Of a stretch of 64,000 bases of DNA, positions 37,249 to 45,400 are shown piece after piece. The number at the start of each line of letters is the position of its first letter. Position 1 is the stretch's first letter. Origin of the DNA: Rhodonellum psychrophilum GCM71 = DSM 17998 (lineage in GTDB: Bacteria > Bacteroidota > Bacteroidia > Cytophagales > Cyclobacteriaceae); assembly GCF_000381545.1 (NCBI RefSeq), contig NZ_KB906689.1:1-64000 (forward strand). Reading direction: 5' to 3'. Under the pieces are notes generated by a model. The model was not told the origin of the DNA. It ran no database searches and saw only the letters and a program-made list of their open reading frames with translations. Made by a program: the position numbers and the translations under genes.

Positions 37249-38559
37249 TTATTTTTTCAAAACAGCCAAAACCAAAGTCTTGTCATCAGGTTCATTTGAA
37301 ATTCCTTTTGTTCCCGATCTTAAAAAATCAATCCATTTAGATTCAATTTCAGCAGGTGATAGTCCTGAATCCCTCATAATTTTTAGTCCATCCATCATAG
37401 GATCAAAAAACCTTGAAAAAGGCATATTTGGATCAGTCCATGTTTGAGAATCTTCATCAAAAATACTGCATAAATAGGAGTGAGATTCACATCCATCCGA
37501 CATCAGAGTAAATCCTGAATATTCTTCAATGAAAACTTTAGCTTCCAAGTAGGTATCAATGTCCTTTTCGCTCCAGATCTTTGATGTAATAAAAACAGTT
37601 TCATTAGCCTCTTCCCCTTTGAAGGGAATCATCAATGGCAACCATCCCTTTTCCTTGGATAAATACCCTGCCCTTCCATCTCCAATATGCGTAATCAATA
37701 TTCCGTGAGGGTGATAAATAACAACAATAACCGTACAGGCTAAACTCTCAAACTTCAAATCCTCCTTTAAGGAATATTCTTCCAAATCCTTACGCGCTTG
37801 GAATAAACCTCTTTTTGCAAAATTAGACCACTGTTCCTCACTAAGACTTTTAATTGATTCAAGACCAATCTCACTTTCCACCATTTGTGAAAATATTAAG
37901 GCAACCCGCTCTGAAACAAACTTTGATCCTAATTGGGAATTCTTGGCTGACCCTGCGCCATCGCAAACAACTGCAATACCCAGATTTTCACTTATCGCTG
38001 ATAAAAAGAAATTGTCCTGACAAGGCATTTTACTTTCCACATGTGATTTTCCAATCGAACTCCCTCCCACAATGAGCCAATCGCCAGTAATAACCACTTT
38101 ACTATTTGATTTAAGGAAATCATTGGTTATGATTAAGGGAGGAGTTAATGCGGCCTCCTTAAGCTCTTTATCGATATTCTTAGGTTCTTCGGTAAGATCA
38201 GACTTTGATTGAGACTCGGGAGGAGTTGATTGTGGATCGATGGGCTTTGATTTAGGAGTATCGGGTTCTATTTTAATATAATAATTCTTGCTTTCTTTTG
38301 TCTTTTCGGGTTTTGAATCAATTATTTTCCTTTCAAAATGATTAAAAGATGTTGTGAAAATAGCCCTGATTTTAATTATCAAATTTAAGATTGGCTCTTT
38401 TTTAATCATTTTTGTTTTCTGTTTTCCCCTCTCCTTTCTTTCCATTTTTAAGTCCCACACCAGATATAAAAAAATGACTAAACCAACCAAAAAAACTAAA
38501 ATAATAATACAGTTTAAAGTTTCGAGATTATTATAAACCGATTCGTTAAATGCGAACAT
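37249..38559 (-). CDS. Membrane-anchored PP2C-type Ser/Thr phosphatase
   Basis: This 436-aa protein has one N-terminal TM helix (residues 15-37), a basic segment and a Pro/Ser-rich linker (to about 145), and a PP2C domain (about 155-436). Metal and catalytic motifs are C-Q-D (Asp183), V-V-C-D-G (Asp200), G-D-G (Asp294), S-D-G (Asp355) and D-D (425-426). It would reverse phosphorylation by the downstream kinase. It sits 84 bp after the VWA gene and 16 bp before the kinase gene on the same strand. The membrane anchor matches the membrane-spanning kinase. Confidence 0.9.
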   Translation of the reverse strand: MFAFNESVYNNLETLNCIIILVFLVGLVIFLYLVWDLKMERKERGKQKTKMIKKEPILNLIIKIRAIFTTSFNHFERKIIDSKPEKTKESKNYYIKIEPDTPKSKPIDPQSTPPESQSKSDLTEEPKNIDKELKEAALTPPLIITNDFLKSNSKVVITGDWLIVGGSSIGKSHVESKMPCQDNFFLSAISENLGIAVVCDGAGSAKNSQLGSKFVSERVALIFSQMVESEIGLESIKSLSEEQWSNFAKRGLFQARKDLEEYSLKEDLKFESLACTVIVVIYHPHGILITHIGDGRAGYLSKEKGWLPLMIPFKGEEANETVFITSKIWSEKDIDTYLEAKVFIEEYSGFTLMSDGCESHSYLCSIFDEDSQTWTDPNMPFSRFFDPMMDGLKIMRDSGLSPAEIESKWIDFLRSGTKGISNEPDDKTLVLAVLKK

Positions 38560-38643
38560 AAAATTAACAATAAATTCCTCTCGGAAGACTAACTAATTGG
38601 CTTGGAGATTATTGAATTGGAGAATTAAATTTCTTCTGAATCT

Positions 38644-39312
38644 TTAAATTTTAAATCCTTTCATCCAGCTAGCTGGGCTTGGCATGTTAACCATATCTCC
38701 ATCTTTTGAACTAGTAACAGTGGTCATACTGGCGCTTAGCCATTTAAAGAAATCACTAAATTTCAAACCTTCTAACAATGCAGGCTCCATATCAGGACTG
38801 GATATCCTTTTTAAAACTTCCATATTTGCACCTTGAACCCCAACAGAAAAAAAGAAAAACGATTTGTTAGCAACACCTTGTTTTATCTCTGATGCAAGTC
38901 CATTTACATCTTGATCACTATCCGGAGCTCCATCAGTCATGAGAATTATCCAAGGACGATAGTATTTCTGACTGGTGTTTTTATACCATGTCTTTCTTTC
39001 TGAAACTTTTTGAATAGCCTCCTTCACTCCATCAACTAGTTTGGTTGACCCTTTGGTGATTAAATTGGGCATCGTGAAATTTTCAACAAGAGATGGCTCA
39101 ACCAATACATTTACATCTGATGCAAATTCGATGACACAGACTTCAAGTCTATTTCTTGAAGTTGAGTCGTCCAAAATTTCCTTATGGAAAGTTTTTATCC
39201 CCTTATTCAATTGGTTGATTGGTTCTCCTGACATTGAGCCAGATACATCTAATACCAAAACACAAAGACATTTTTGTTCAAAATTTTCGGGGGTTTCTAC
39301 ATTAAAACTCAT
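38644..39312 (-). CDS. TerY-like von Willebrand factor A protein
   Basis: This 222-aa protein is a single VWA domain with a complete MIDAS: D22-x-S24-x-S26 in D-V-S-G-S-M-S-G, Thr90 in K-G-S-T and Asp127 in M-T-D-G-A-P-D. The G-E-P-I-N-Q-L-N-K-G-I context is typical of TerY from tellurium-resistance-type systems. It is the first gene of the VWA-PP2C-kinase operon, the arrangement named the TerY-phosphorylation triad. There is no signal peptide, so it is cytosolic; it probably serves as metal-dependent scaffold or phospho-target. No TerD, TerC or TerB genes are adjacent. Confidence 0.88.
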   Translation of the reverse strand: MSFNVETPENFEQKCLCVLVLDVSGSMSGEPINQLNKGIKTFHKEILDDSTSRNRLEVCVIEFASDVNVLVEPSLVENFTMPNLITKGSTKLVDGVKEAIQKVSERKTWYKNTSQKYYRPWIILMTDGAPDSDQDVNGLASEIKQGVANKSFFFFSVGVQGANMEVLKRISSPDMEPALLEGLKFSDFFKWLSASMTTVTSSKDGDMVNMPSPASWMKGFKI

Positions 39313-40064
39313 AATGGAATAAAATTGGTTAATATTTATTAAAAATTCATTTGAAACAAATATATAAGATTAAAACTACCGAAAAAGACCTTCTATAAAG
39401 TTTACTCCATGTTTAACCTAACGACTTGAAAATCAAATTATAATTTTAGGTATTTTTACAACCTGCTATACAGTATCATTAATTATCAACTCACTTTTGA
39501 ACCCACAACTGCCATGTGCGGGGAAGATTTCGGCTAGCCACAAAAAACCCCTTTCAAAACAGGTCCGTATGAACAAAAGAAATAATCGAATATTTTGATT
39601 TGTGCTGTGGTCATTGAATATTGGCTCGGAATACTTTCTCGGATACAGCTCAATTATCAAGGAAGGTCCTTTCGATTCGTTGCTGTTCGTGAAAATCAGA
39701 AAGAAGATGGGGTAAGATCTGATCAAGAAGACGAACCTAAAAACACATTAGTTTTTTGAAAAAAATGTTGAGAAAGAAAAAAACTTTAGGAACAACCACT
39801 TGCCTCCACATTTTGTATCAAAATCAAGATCCTCAAATCTCCATTATTTATTGTCTTTTTCATTCTAAGAAGTTTAAGGACATTCTTAATATTTTGTCGG
39901 TATTAGTTTTTATCAAAAGTAAAATCCCGAATTTAAGTCCTCTAAAATAAACCCCGTCCAGTTTTCAGAAAATCCTATTAAAAAGAATTTCACAAGAACA
40001 GTTAAAAGCATAAATTCTTTAATGGAGAAAATTAACTGAACTTAAAAAATCCACTTTCCACTAC
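39313..40064. other. Intergenic region upstream of the VWA operon, no gene supported
   Basis: This 752-bp gap separates the promoter side of the VWA operon from the 3' end of the XRE regulator. Only short frames are present (for example at 39466-39726 minus and 39756-39950 plus), without family resemblance or credible composition. The only regulatory candidate is the -7-like box at 39357-39364. The region could hold a decayed gene. Confidence 0.4.
39357..39364 (-). promoter_or_regulatory. Candidate Bacteroidetes -7 box for the VWA-PP2C-kinase operon
   Basis: On the minus strand this reads TATATTTG, an exact match to the Bacteroidetes -7 consensus TAnnTTTG, 44 bp before the ATG of the VWA gene. 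I do not see a convincing -33 TTTG element at the expected distance, so confidence is limited. Confidence 0.35.
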
Positions 40065-40499
40065 CTACCTCTCCCGCATCAATTTCACCAACTCCTCCAA
40101 TCCGCTGATGACTTTGTCTTTGGAAGCGCAGAGATCCCTGTAAAGGTTGATTTCGCACTGGGCCCTGAAAATTTCGGCTTTGAGGTGTTCCAATTCTAGG
40201 TTCAGTTTTTCTATTTCTTCAGGGCTCAGCTCGCCCGGCTTTCGGAATCCAACGAAGTTTTTTGCCAAATCCTCGATGGTGACGGAGAACATCTCCCCCT
40301 CCCCTGTCTCTAGCCAATGGATATTGATGTTGTGGATCTGATTCAAAAAAATTTTGATCCTTCCCGATACGCTGTTTTTTCCACGCTCGATGTCGGAATA
40401 TCCGCCCTGGGTAAGGCCAATGGAGTCGCCAAACTCCTTTTGGTTGAGCTTAAGCGATTTCCTTATAATTCTTAACCTTTGATTTTCAGTGATTTGCAT
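40065..40499 (-). CDS. XRE-family transcriptional regulator with coiled-coil tail
   Basis: This 144-aa protein has an N-terminal HTH_3 domain (residues 6-62) with K-L-N-Q-K-E-F-G-D-S-I-G-L-T-Q-G-G-Y-S-D-I-E-R-G. The tail is helical (about 88-144: L-N-L-E-L-E-H-L-K-A-E-I...) and probably mediates oligomerisation. The W-L-E-T-G-E-G segment after the HTH is common in Bacteroidetes phage-repressor-like proteins. Its start lies 13 bp from a perfect 16-bp-arm inverted repeat, so it is probably autoregulated and may control the divergent mobilisation genes. Confidence 0.88.
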   Translation of the reverse strand: MQITENQRLRIIRKSLKLNQKEFGDSIGLTQGGYSDIERGKNSVSGRIKIFLNQIHNINIHWLETGEGEMFSVTIEDLAKNFVGFRKPGELSPEEIEKLNLELEHLKAEIFRAQCEINLYRDLCASKDKVISGLEELVKLMRER

Positions 40500-40512
40500 A
40501 TTATTTTTATAT

Positions 40513-40547
40513 TTTTGCTATATTTATTTTTAATAAATATAGCAAAA
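40513..40547. promoter_or_regulatory. Perfect inverted repeat upstream of the XRE regulator (candidate operator)
   Basis: TTTTGCTATATTTATT (40513-40528) is the exact inverted complement of AATAAATATAGCAAAA (40532-40547), with 3 bp between. It starts 14 bp upstream of the XRE gene's ATG and is the strongest palindrome I found in the window. A dimeric XRE protein is the natural binder. A related half-site, TTTTGCTATTTTTAT, recurs near 62510. Confidence 0.7.
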
Positions 40548-40635
40548 CAGTATATTTGAATATGTCATTTATCTGGGTTTAAATTATGGTATTCAAAGTT
40601 AAACCTAAATAAATGAAAATTTACGGATTTGAATA

Positions 40636-40673
40636 AAGTCCTAAAGATATACTCGAATATACCTTTAGGACTT
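40636..40673 (+). ncRNA. Long hairpin in a structured intergenic region (candidate RNA element)
   Basis: AAGTCCTAAAGATATA (40636-40651) pairs with TATACCTTTAGGACTT (40658-40673) over 16 positions with one A-C mismatch; the loop is C-T-C-G-A-A. There is no T tract after it. It lies about 90 bp downstream of the operator-like palindrome, on the side away from the XRE gene. It may be part of a transcribed structured RNA or a DNA site for element functions; this is a candidate only. Confidence 0.35.
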
Positions 40674-40724
40674 AACAAAGGTTCTTTGACATGCTGTTAT
40701 TCACTACACAACTAATATGAAAAG

Positions 40725-40765
40725 TATCGAGCGGTGATTATTTAGGTCGGCGCTCGGTATTTTCT
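40725..40765 (+). terminator. Hairpin with T-rich tail in the structured region
   Basis: TATCGAGCG (40725-40733) pairs with CGCTCGGTA (40751-40759) with one G-T wobble and is followed by TTTTC. A short transcript starting near the divergent XRE promoter would end here, giving an RNA of about 200 nt with no coding sequence visible. The pair TTCTTTGACAT (40682-40692) and ATGTCAAAGAA (40813-40823) forms an 11-bp inverted repeat enclosing this hairpin. Confidence 0.45.
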
Positions 40766-41112
40766 TCAGTTCAAAGTGACCAAATATAAAAAAAAATATC
40801 TTTTTTTTCCAAATGTCAAAGAATAGACCGCAGCACATTCAAATCAAAAATTCTGAAGGTTGAACTGAATAAAAAGTTATTTATATATGTATATGCATGA
40901 CAATACAATACACAAAAAGCCATTCTATAATTATTGAAATATTTTTTATTGAAATATGAATTTTTTTTATCGTTAGCATTCTTTAAATTAATGGTTTAGG
41001 AGCTGAATTATCCAATAATTCATTACTGGAGTTTTATCGCGCGGAGCCTCTGCAAGTTGTGTTTTTGTCTGACAAAATTCCGATTGGAATTTCCCATTCA
41101 AAAACATCCTTG

Positions 41113-41156
41113 CCAAATCCCCATCACATCCCGCGGTTGTTTTGATGGGGATTTGG
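41113..41156 (+). promoter_or_regulatory. Strong hairpin in front of the acetyltransferase gene
   Basis: CCAAATCCCCATCA (41113-41126) pairs perfectly with TGATGGGGATTTGG (41143-41156) around a 16-nt loop. It lies 46 bp before the acetyltransferase start. No T tract follows directly, so an attenuator or leader structure is as likely as a terminator. Confidence 0.5.
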
Positions 41157-41202
41157 TTGCAAAAATCCCTCGCAACTCGGGTTTTTTTAAAAGGAAGATA
41201 AA

Positions 41203-41766
41203 ATGAAAAGAGCAACAAAATCAGATCAGGAAAAAGTGGTTTCGATCCTGGTGGATGCCTTTAAAGACAACAAAAGCATCCTGTATATCGCAGGAAAGGA
41301 GGAAAATAAAATCAGGTTCCTCATGTCTTATTCTTTTGTCAGTTGCCTGAGAAATGGCGATGTGTTTGTATCGAAAGATGGGGAAAGCTGTGCTTTGCTC
41401 CAGTTTTTTGATAAAAAGAAATTTTCGATAAGGGAAATATATTGGGACTTAAGACTGATTTTAAAGACAATCGGTCTTGCCAATGTCGCCAAGGTACTTT
41501 CCCGGGAGGCTTTTATCAAAAAGCACTATCCAAAAGAGAATTTTACCTATTTATGGTTTATCGGGGTCAACCCGAAAAAACAAGGGTTGGGAGCAGGAAC
41601 TGAGTTGTTGAAAAATGTCTTAGAATACTCTCAAAATCTTCGGCGCCCCGTGTATCTGGAAACATCCACGAAGAAAAACATTCCCTGGTATATCCAAAAC
41701 GGATTCCAGGTATATGAAACTTCTGACAGGTTTGGATTTCCATTTTATTTTTTAAAAAATGGATAA
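41203..41766 (+). CDS. GNAT-family N-acetyltransferase
   Basis: This 187-aa protein has the GNAT fold. The acetyl-CoA pyrophosphate loop is in V-N-P-K-K-Q-G-L-G-A-G-T-E-L-L near residue 125, and the C-terminal Y-L-E-T-S...N-I-P-W-Y-I-Q-N-G-F-Q-V-Y is typical of the family. The acceptor is unknown. A good ribosome-binding site (AAGGAAG) lies about 8 bp before the ATG, which is unusual in this window. The LuxR-type gene follows after 5 bp, so the two form an operon between the XRE regulator and the mobilisation genes. Confidence 0.85.
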   Translation: MKRATKSDQEKVVSILVDAFKDNKSILYIAGKEENKIRFLMSYSFVSCLRNGDVFVSKDGESCALLQFFDKKKFSIREIYWDLRLILKTIGLANVAKVLSREAFIKKHYPKENFTYLWFIGVNPKKQGLGAGTELLKNVLEYSQNLRRPVYLETSTKKNIPWYIQNGFQVYETSDRFGFPFYFLKNG

Positions 41767-41771
41767 AAGCT

Positions 41772-42677
41772 ATGACAGTATTGAATTCAGAAATGCATGT
41801 TGTGACGTTTGTATTTGTCATATTGGAAACGATCATGTTTTCCCATCAGCTGGTTTTTTTTCTTCAAAAACCAGCTGAAAAACAAAGGAAATACTACCTT
41901 ATTCTGCTGGCTTTATTGATCGTCTACAATATTTTCGGAGGGCTGTTTCCGGATGAAAACCTTCCAATACCCACGGAATGGCAATATATCCTGGCCTATG
42001 GATCGGGATTCATAATGGGTGCCTACTTTCCCTATTATTTCTATATCGCATTTGAAATAAAAAATTTGGCCTTTCAGGCAAAATATGGGGTGTTGATATT
42101 TCTGATTTTACCCTTTTTCCTGTTCTTCTGTATCTTATACCCATTGGGAATGGACCTTCAGTTGGTGATTTATCTGGGCTTGATTGTCCCTTTTGGATAT
42201 TGCATTTATATGCTGTATAAAATATTGCTGGCAATCCTGCAAAAGTATAAATACAACAAGGACAGTGTTGAGATTTTTTTATCTTTTGGCGCAGTTTTCC
42301 CATGGGGGTTTATGCCTCCCCTTGCCTATTTGGGAGCGGAACAATTGACAGAGGTTCTCCTCACCAACGGGGGATTCATCGTTTTGACAATTTTATACCA
42401 ACGGAATATCATCGAGCAGAATAAGAATGATCTTGAGAAACTCAATCTGCTCCAGACCAAAAAGGAAAAAGAAATTTTCGCTTTCAATTGCACGAAATTG
42501 GGCTTCACCAACAGGGAGATTGAAATCTGTGAAATGGTTAAGGCTGGCTATACCTACAAAAAAATAGCGGATCAATTGAATATTTCAGAACGAACAGTCA
42601 ACAAGCACATACAAAATATTTTTAAGAAGGCGGGCAGCAATAACAAAATCGAGCTGTTGAATTCGATTACCAAATAG
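41772..42677 (+). CDS. Membrane-bound LuxR-type transcriptional regulator
   Basis: This 301-aa protein has about seven hydrophobic helices (residues 5-215), then a short coiled segment and a C-terminal LuxR/GerE HTH (about 238-298: F-T-N-R-E-I-E-I-C-E-M-V-K-A-G-Y...I-S-E-R-T-V-N-K-H-I-Q-N-I-F-K-K). There is no receiver domain. The architecture suggests that a signal sensed in the membrane controls DNA binding directly. Such 7TM-LuxR proteins occur in Bacteroidetes, but their ligands are unknown. It is co-transcribed with the acetyltransferase. Confidence 0.85.
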   Translation: MTVLNSEMHVVTFVFVILETIMFSHQLVFFLQKPAEKQRKYYLILLALLIVYNIFGGLFPDENLPIPTEWQYILAYGSGFIMGAYFPYYFYIAFEIKNLAFQAKYGVLIFLILPFFLFFCILYPLGMDLQLVIYLGLIVPFGYCIYMLYKILLAILQKYKYNKDSVEIFLSFGAVFPWGFMPPLAYLGAEQLTEVLLTNGGFIVLTILYQRNIIEQNKNDLEKLNLLQTKKEKEIFAFNCTKLGFTNREIEICEMVKAGYTYKKIADQLNISERTVNKHIQNIFKKAGSNNKIELLNSITK

Positions 42678-42851
42678 CGGCGGAATCTTCCAAATCCCGC
42701 GATTTCAACATCAATTATTTTTCTACGCATCGCACATATGCCTATACGCATTTATCTGTATATCCTTAAAATATAGTTTTTTACGTATTTACAAGCCCCT
42801 TCTTTTCCTTGATATTAGACGCTAAATGAGGCGGGGTATAAATTCAATAGC
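42678..42851. other. Gap before the mobilisation genes, candidate oriT region
   Basis: This 174-bp gap directly precedes the relaxase accessory gene, where oriT usually lies in Bacteroidetes elements. It contains TACGCAT at 42724-42730 and 42745-42751, TACGTAT at 42782-42788 and a small TTAG-ACG-CTAA palindrome. No nick-site consensus can be identified by eye. Confidence 0.3.
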
Positions 42852-43238
42852 ATGATCATGAAGAAGGAAAAAGAAAACCGAGCGCAAAGAATTACGGTAA
42901 GACTGACCTGTGATGAAATAAGATTCCTGGATGAATTCAGTGAAAGTTCCGGATTATCCAGAAGCGAAATCCTGAGAAACCTCATCAGAAAAATCCAAGG
43001 AGATGTGACGATTGTCAAAACTGACAAATTACTCAAAGTATTGGTCTCACTCGCAGCGGAACAGGGGCGGGTAAACAACAACATCAATCAACTGGCAAAA
43101 CATGCCAACCAGGATGCCATAATCTCACAAATCAACCCTAACCTTATTGCCAAATTCAATCTCCTATTGGCCAAATATCTGGAATACCAGGAATCGATGA
43201 ACAAGACCCTAAAAGGAATCTATAAAACCATCAGTTGA
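42852..43238 (+). CDS. Relaxosome accessory protein (MobA/MobC-like ribbon-helix-helix)
   Basis: This 128-aa protein starts with a ribbon-helix-helix fold (R-I-T-V-R-L-T-C-D-E-I-R-F-L-D-E-F near residue 13, then G-L-S-R-S-E-I-L-R-N-L-I). A helical region with G-R-V-N-N-N-I-N-Q-L-A-K-H-A near 76 follows, the hallmark of bacterial mobilisation proteins (MobC/BmgA type). It would bind oriT and help the relaxase nick DNA. It lies 1 bp before the relaxase gene. The first ATG and the third codon are both possible starts. Confidence 0.88.
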   Translation: MIMKKEKENRAQRITVRLTCDEIRFLDEFSESSGLSRSEILRNLIRKIQGDVTIVKTDKLLKVLVSLAAEQGRVNNNINQLAKHANQDAIISQINPNLIAKFNLLLAKYLEYQESMNKTLKGIYKTIS

Positions 43239-43239
43239 T

Positions 43240-44739
43240 ATGAGAGCGAAAATCTTGTCCTCGACAAGCACCTTTAACGGGGTCTCCTACAATACTGCCA
43301 AAACACAGAATTCCAAAGGTGAACTGATGAAATTCAGGAATTTTGGGTATCTGCAAAATGCCACCAATGTAAGTCCCGACGAGATGAAAACATTTCTAAA
43401 GGCACATTCCAACAGGAACCATAGGGTAAAAGACAAGCAGTTCCATGCCATGATTTCCTGTAAAGGACGGGAATATATAAAAGAGGACTTGACGAAAATC
43501 GCCGAAGAGTGGCTCCATAAAATGGGTTATGGGCAAAATCCCTACCTCATTGTCTTTCATTCTGACACGAAAAACAACCATGTCCACATCGTTTCCTCCA
43601 GAATCGGAGACGATGGAAAAAAGGTCAAGGACAACATGGAGAGGATCAAAGCGCAGACCTTCATCAATGAGATCATGAAAAGGGATCCAAAAATGGAATG
43701 CAGTCAGCTACTTGAAAAGCTGAGAAATTTCTCCCTATCGACCCAAAAACAGGCAAAATTATTCCTGGAGCTTCATGGATTCGGGATCAGGGAAAAAGGA
43801 CCAAAATGGGAGTTGTTCAAATATGGAACGCAGCAGGGAGAATTATCCATGGAAGAAATGGAAAAGCAAGTCAAATGCTATGCGCCAAACCAGGAAAGGA
43901 TTAGGCAACTCAAGGCCCTATTTGTCAAGTACCGGAAAATCTACGACAGCGAACCCGTAGCCCTACATGAACCCCTGAAAGGAAACAGAACAGGGAAGCT
44001 GATTGGATACAGATCGGAGCTATCGGATTATTTGAGGGATAAATTTGGGATTGAAATCCTGTTTCACGGCAAGGAAAACAAGGCTCCTTACGGGTATACC
44101 ATCATCGACCACAGCCACAAACTGATTTTAAAAGGCAGTGAAGTACTTTCCCTTAAGAGAATTTCGAAAAGGGAAACCGATCAAAAAGTCCATGCGGTGC
44201 TTGTTTCCAGTTTTTCGGACAAGCTGGTCTACGAGAAAATCAACAGGACAAAAAATCCTGTCTTCCTCTTCCATGAGTTTTGTGCGGAAAAAGCCTACCG
44301 ATTGAGGTTGATTTCTGCATTGGAAGAATACTCCACGGTCCACCAGGGCTTGGCAGCGCATCAGCTGAAATTGATTGGATTTGGAGACACCCTTTATTTG
44401 CAGGATTTAAAAACCAATCTTTTCATCAACCTGCAATCCATTTTGAACAACAGGGAATATTCCCGCTTTGCGCCACATTATGCCGTTTCAAAATTGGATG
44501 CGCAGACAACTCCCAAATCAATCGCAGAGGACAATCCTTTACCCGAATCAAACTCCAAACCGGAACAGCAGTACTTGGGAACAGCAGGGTCTTTTGAAAC
44601 AGGGATGAAAAACCCAGAAGATTGGACCAGGGAAACCCATCACACTTTGTCATTGACAATCAGTGATGACGCAGATGATGAGGCTGTCCACGGGAGGCGA
44701 AGAAGGAAAAAAGGGAATTCGGTCAAAAAACACAGGTAA
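43240..44739 (+). CDS. Relaxase / mobilisation nuclease (MobB-like)
   Basis: This 499-aa HUH-type relaxase nicks oriT and leads the strand into the recipient. The candidate catalytic Tyr is Tyr17 in V-S-Y-N-T-A-K. The metal site includes His69 in Q-F-H-A-M-I-S and the H-x-H pair His114/His116 in N-N-H-V-H-I-V-S-S-R-I. The C-terminal half is less conserved and ends in a basic tail (R-R-R-R-K-K). The family matches relaxases of Bacteroidetes conjugative transposons. It is followed after 4 bp by the traA-like gene. Confidence 0.9.
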   Translation: MRAKILSSTSTFNGVSYNTAKTQNSKGELMKFRNFGYLQNATNVSPDEMKTFLKAHSNRNHRVKDKQFHAMISCKGREYIKEDLTKIAEEWLHKMGYGQNPYLIVFHSDTKNNHVHIVSSRIGDDGKKVKDNMERIKAQTFINEIMKRDPKMECSQLLEKLRNFSLSTQKQAKLFLELHGFGIREKGPKWELFKYGTQQGELSMEEMEKQVKCYAPNQERIRQLKALFVKYRKIYDSEPVALHEPLKGNRTGKLIGYRSELSDYLRDKFGIEILFHGKENKAPYGYTIIDHSHKLILKGSEVLSLKRISKRETDQKVHAVLVSSFSDKLVYEKINRTKNPVFLFHEFCAEKAYRLRLISALEEYSTVHQGLAAHQLKLIGFGDTLYLQDLKTNLFINLQSILNNREYSRFAPHYAVSKLDAQTTPKSIAEDNPLPESNSKPEQQYLGTAGSFETGMKNPEDWTRETHHTLSLTISDDADDEAVHGRRRRKKGNSVKKHR

Positions 44740-44743
44740 CCAA

Positions 44744-45400
44744 ATGTATACTCATATGATAATCCTATTCGCAAACCAAAAGGGTGGCGTTGGCAAAAGT
44801 ACGCTTTCGGTACTTTTTTCAAACTACCTATCCCTTGCCAAGAACAGAATGGTGACCCTCTATGACATGGACTTCCAAAGATCAGTGTTCAGCAAGGCAA
44901 ATGCTGCCCGGATCACGGATAACCTTCCCCTTTATACTGTTGAGGCCGCCGAACTGAGACAGTTTCCCGCCATTCTGAAAGAGGATAAAAAAGACCATTC
45001 ATACCTTCGCATCATTGATCTGGCCGGAAAAATGGACGATGACCATCTGGTACCGGTTTTCAAAAAGTCGGATCTGATCCTTTGCCCCTTCTGCTATGAT
45101 GAATTTTCGGTTTCGTCTACCCTGGAATTCTCCTTTGTGATCACGCAGATCAATCCGAAAGTGAAAATTGTGTATCTGCCCAACAGGGTAAAAACAAACG
45201 TGAAGTATGAAACCAAACAGTCCGTCCAAAATGCCCTCGGCACTTTTGGATTGATTACCGACAGCATCAGCGAAAGGATCGATTTTCAGCGGATTACCAC
45301 CGTGGATATCCCTCCTTCCCTATTGGGAGTGATAGCACCGATTTTTGAATCCATTTATAACGAATATATAGAACCGGTATGGCACAAGATGAATACATAA
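44744..45400 (+). CDS. traA: ParA-like ATPase, conjugal transfer protein TraA type
   Basis: This 218-aa protein has a deviant Walker A K-G-G-V-G-K-S-T (residues 13-20), L-Y-D-M-D-F-Q-R near 45 and I-I-D-L-A-G near 87. This marks the MinD/ParA family, which opens tra operons of Bacteroidetes conjugative transposons. The ATG at 44744 is chosen because it follows the relaxase stop by 4 bp and gives the family N-terminus; the frame stays open upstream to 44663 inside the relaxase gene. It overlaps the next gene by 22 bp. Confidence 0.85.
   Translation: MYTHMIILFANQKGGVGKSTLSVLFSNYLSLAKNRMVTLYDMDFQRSVFSKANAARITDNLPLYTVEAAELRQFPAILKEDKKDHSYLRIIDLAGKMDDDHLVPVFKKSDLILCPFCYDEFSVSSTLEFSFVITQINPKVKIVYLPNRVKTNVKYETKQSVQNALGTFGLITDSISERIDFQRITTVDIPPSLLGVIAPIFESIYNEYIEPVWHKMNT

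Noticed and set aside
38644-39312. Full tellurium-resistance (ter) cluster
   Set aside because: Only the TerY-like VWA gene is present; no TerB, TerC, TerD or TerZ homologues lie nearby, so resistance to tellurite should not be inferred.
39466-39726. 86-aa frame on the minus strand in the gap upstream of the VWA operon
   Set aside because: There is no ribosome-binding site, no recognisable domain and no operon context; its composition resembles translated non-coding sequence.
39756-39950. 64-aa frame on the plus strand in the same gap
   Set aside because: It is Lys-rich and low in complexity with no family resemblance, and it is isolated between genes on the opposite strand.
40988-41218. 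76-aa frame on the minus strand under the structured region
   Set aside because: It runs through the perfect 14-bp hairpin and into the acetyltransferase start, and its sequence has no domain features.
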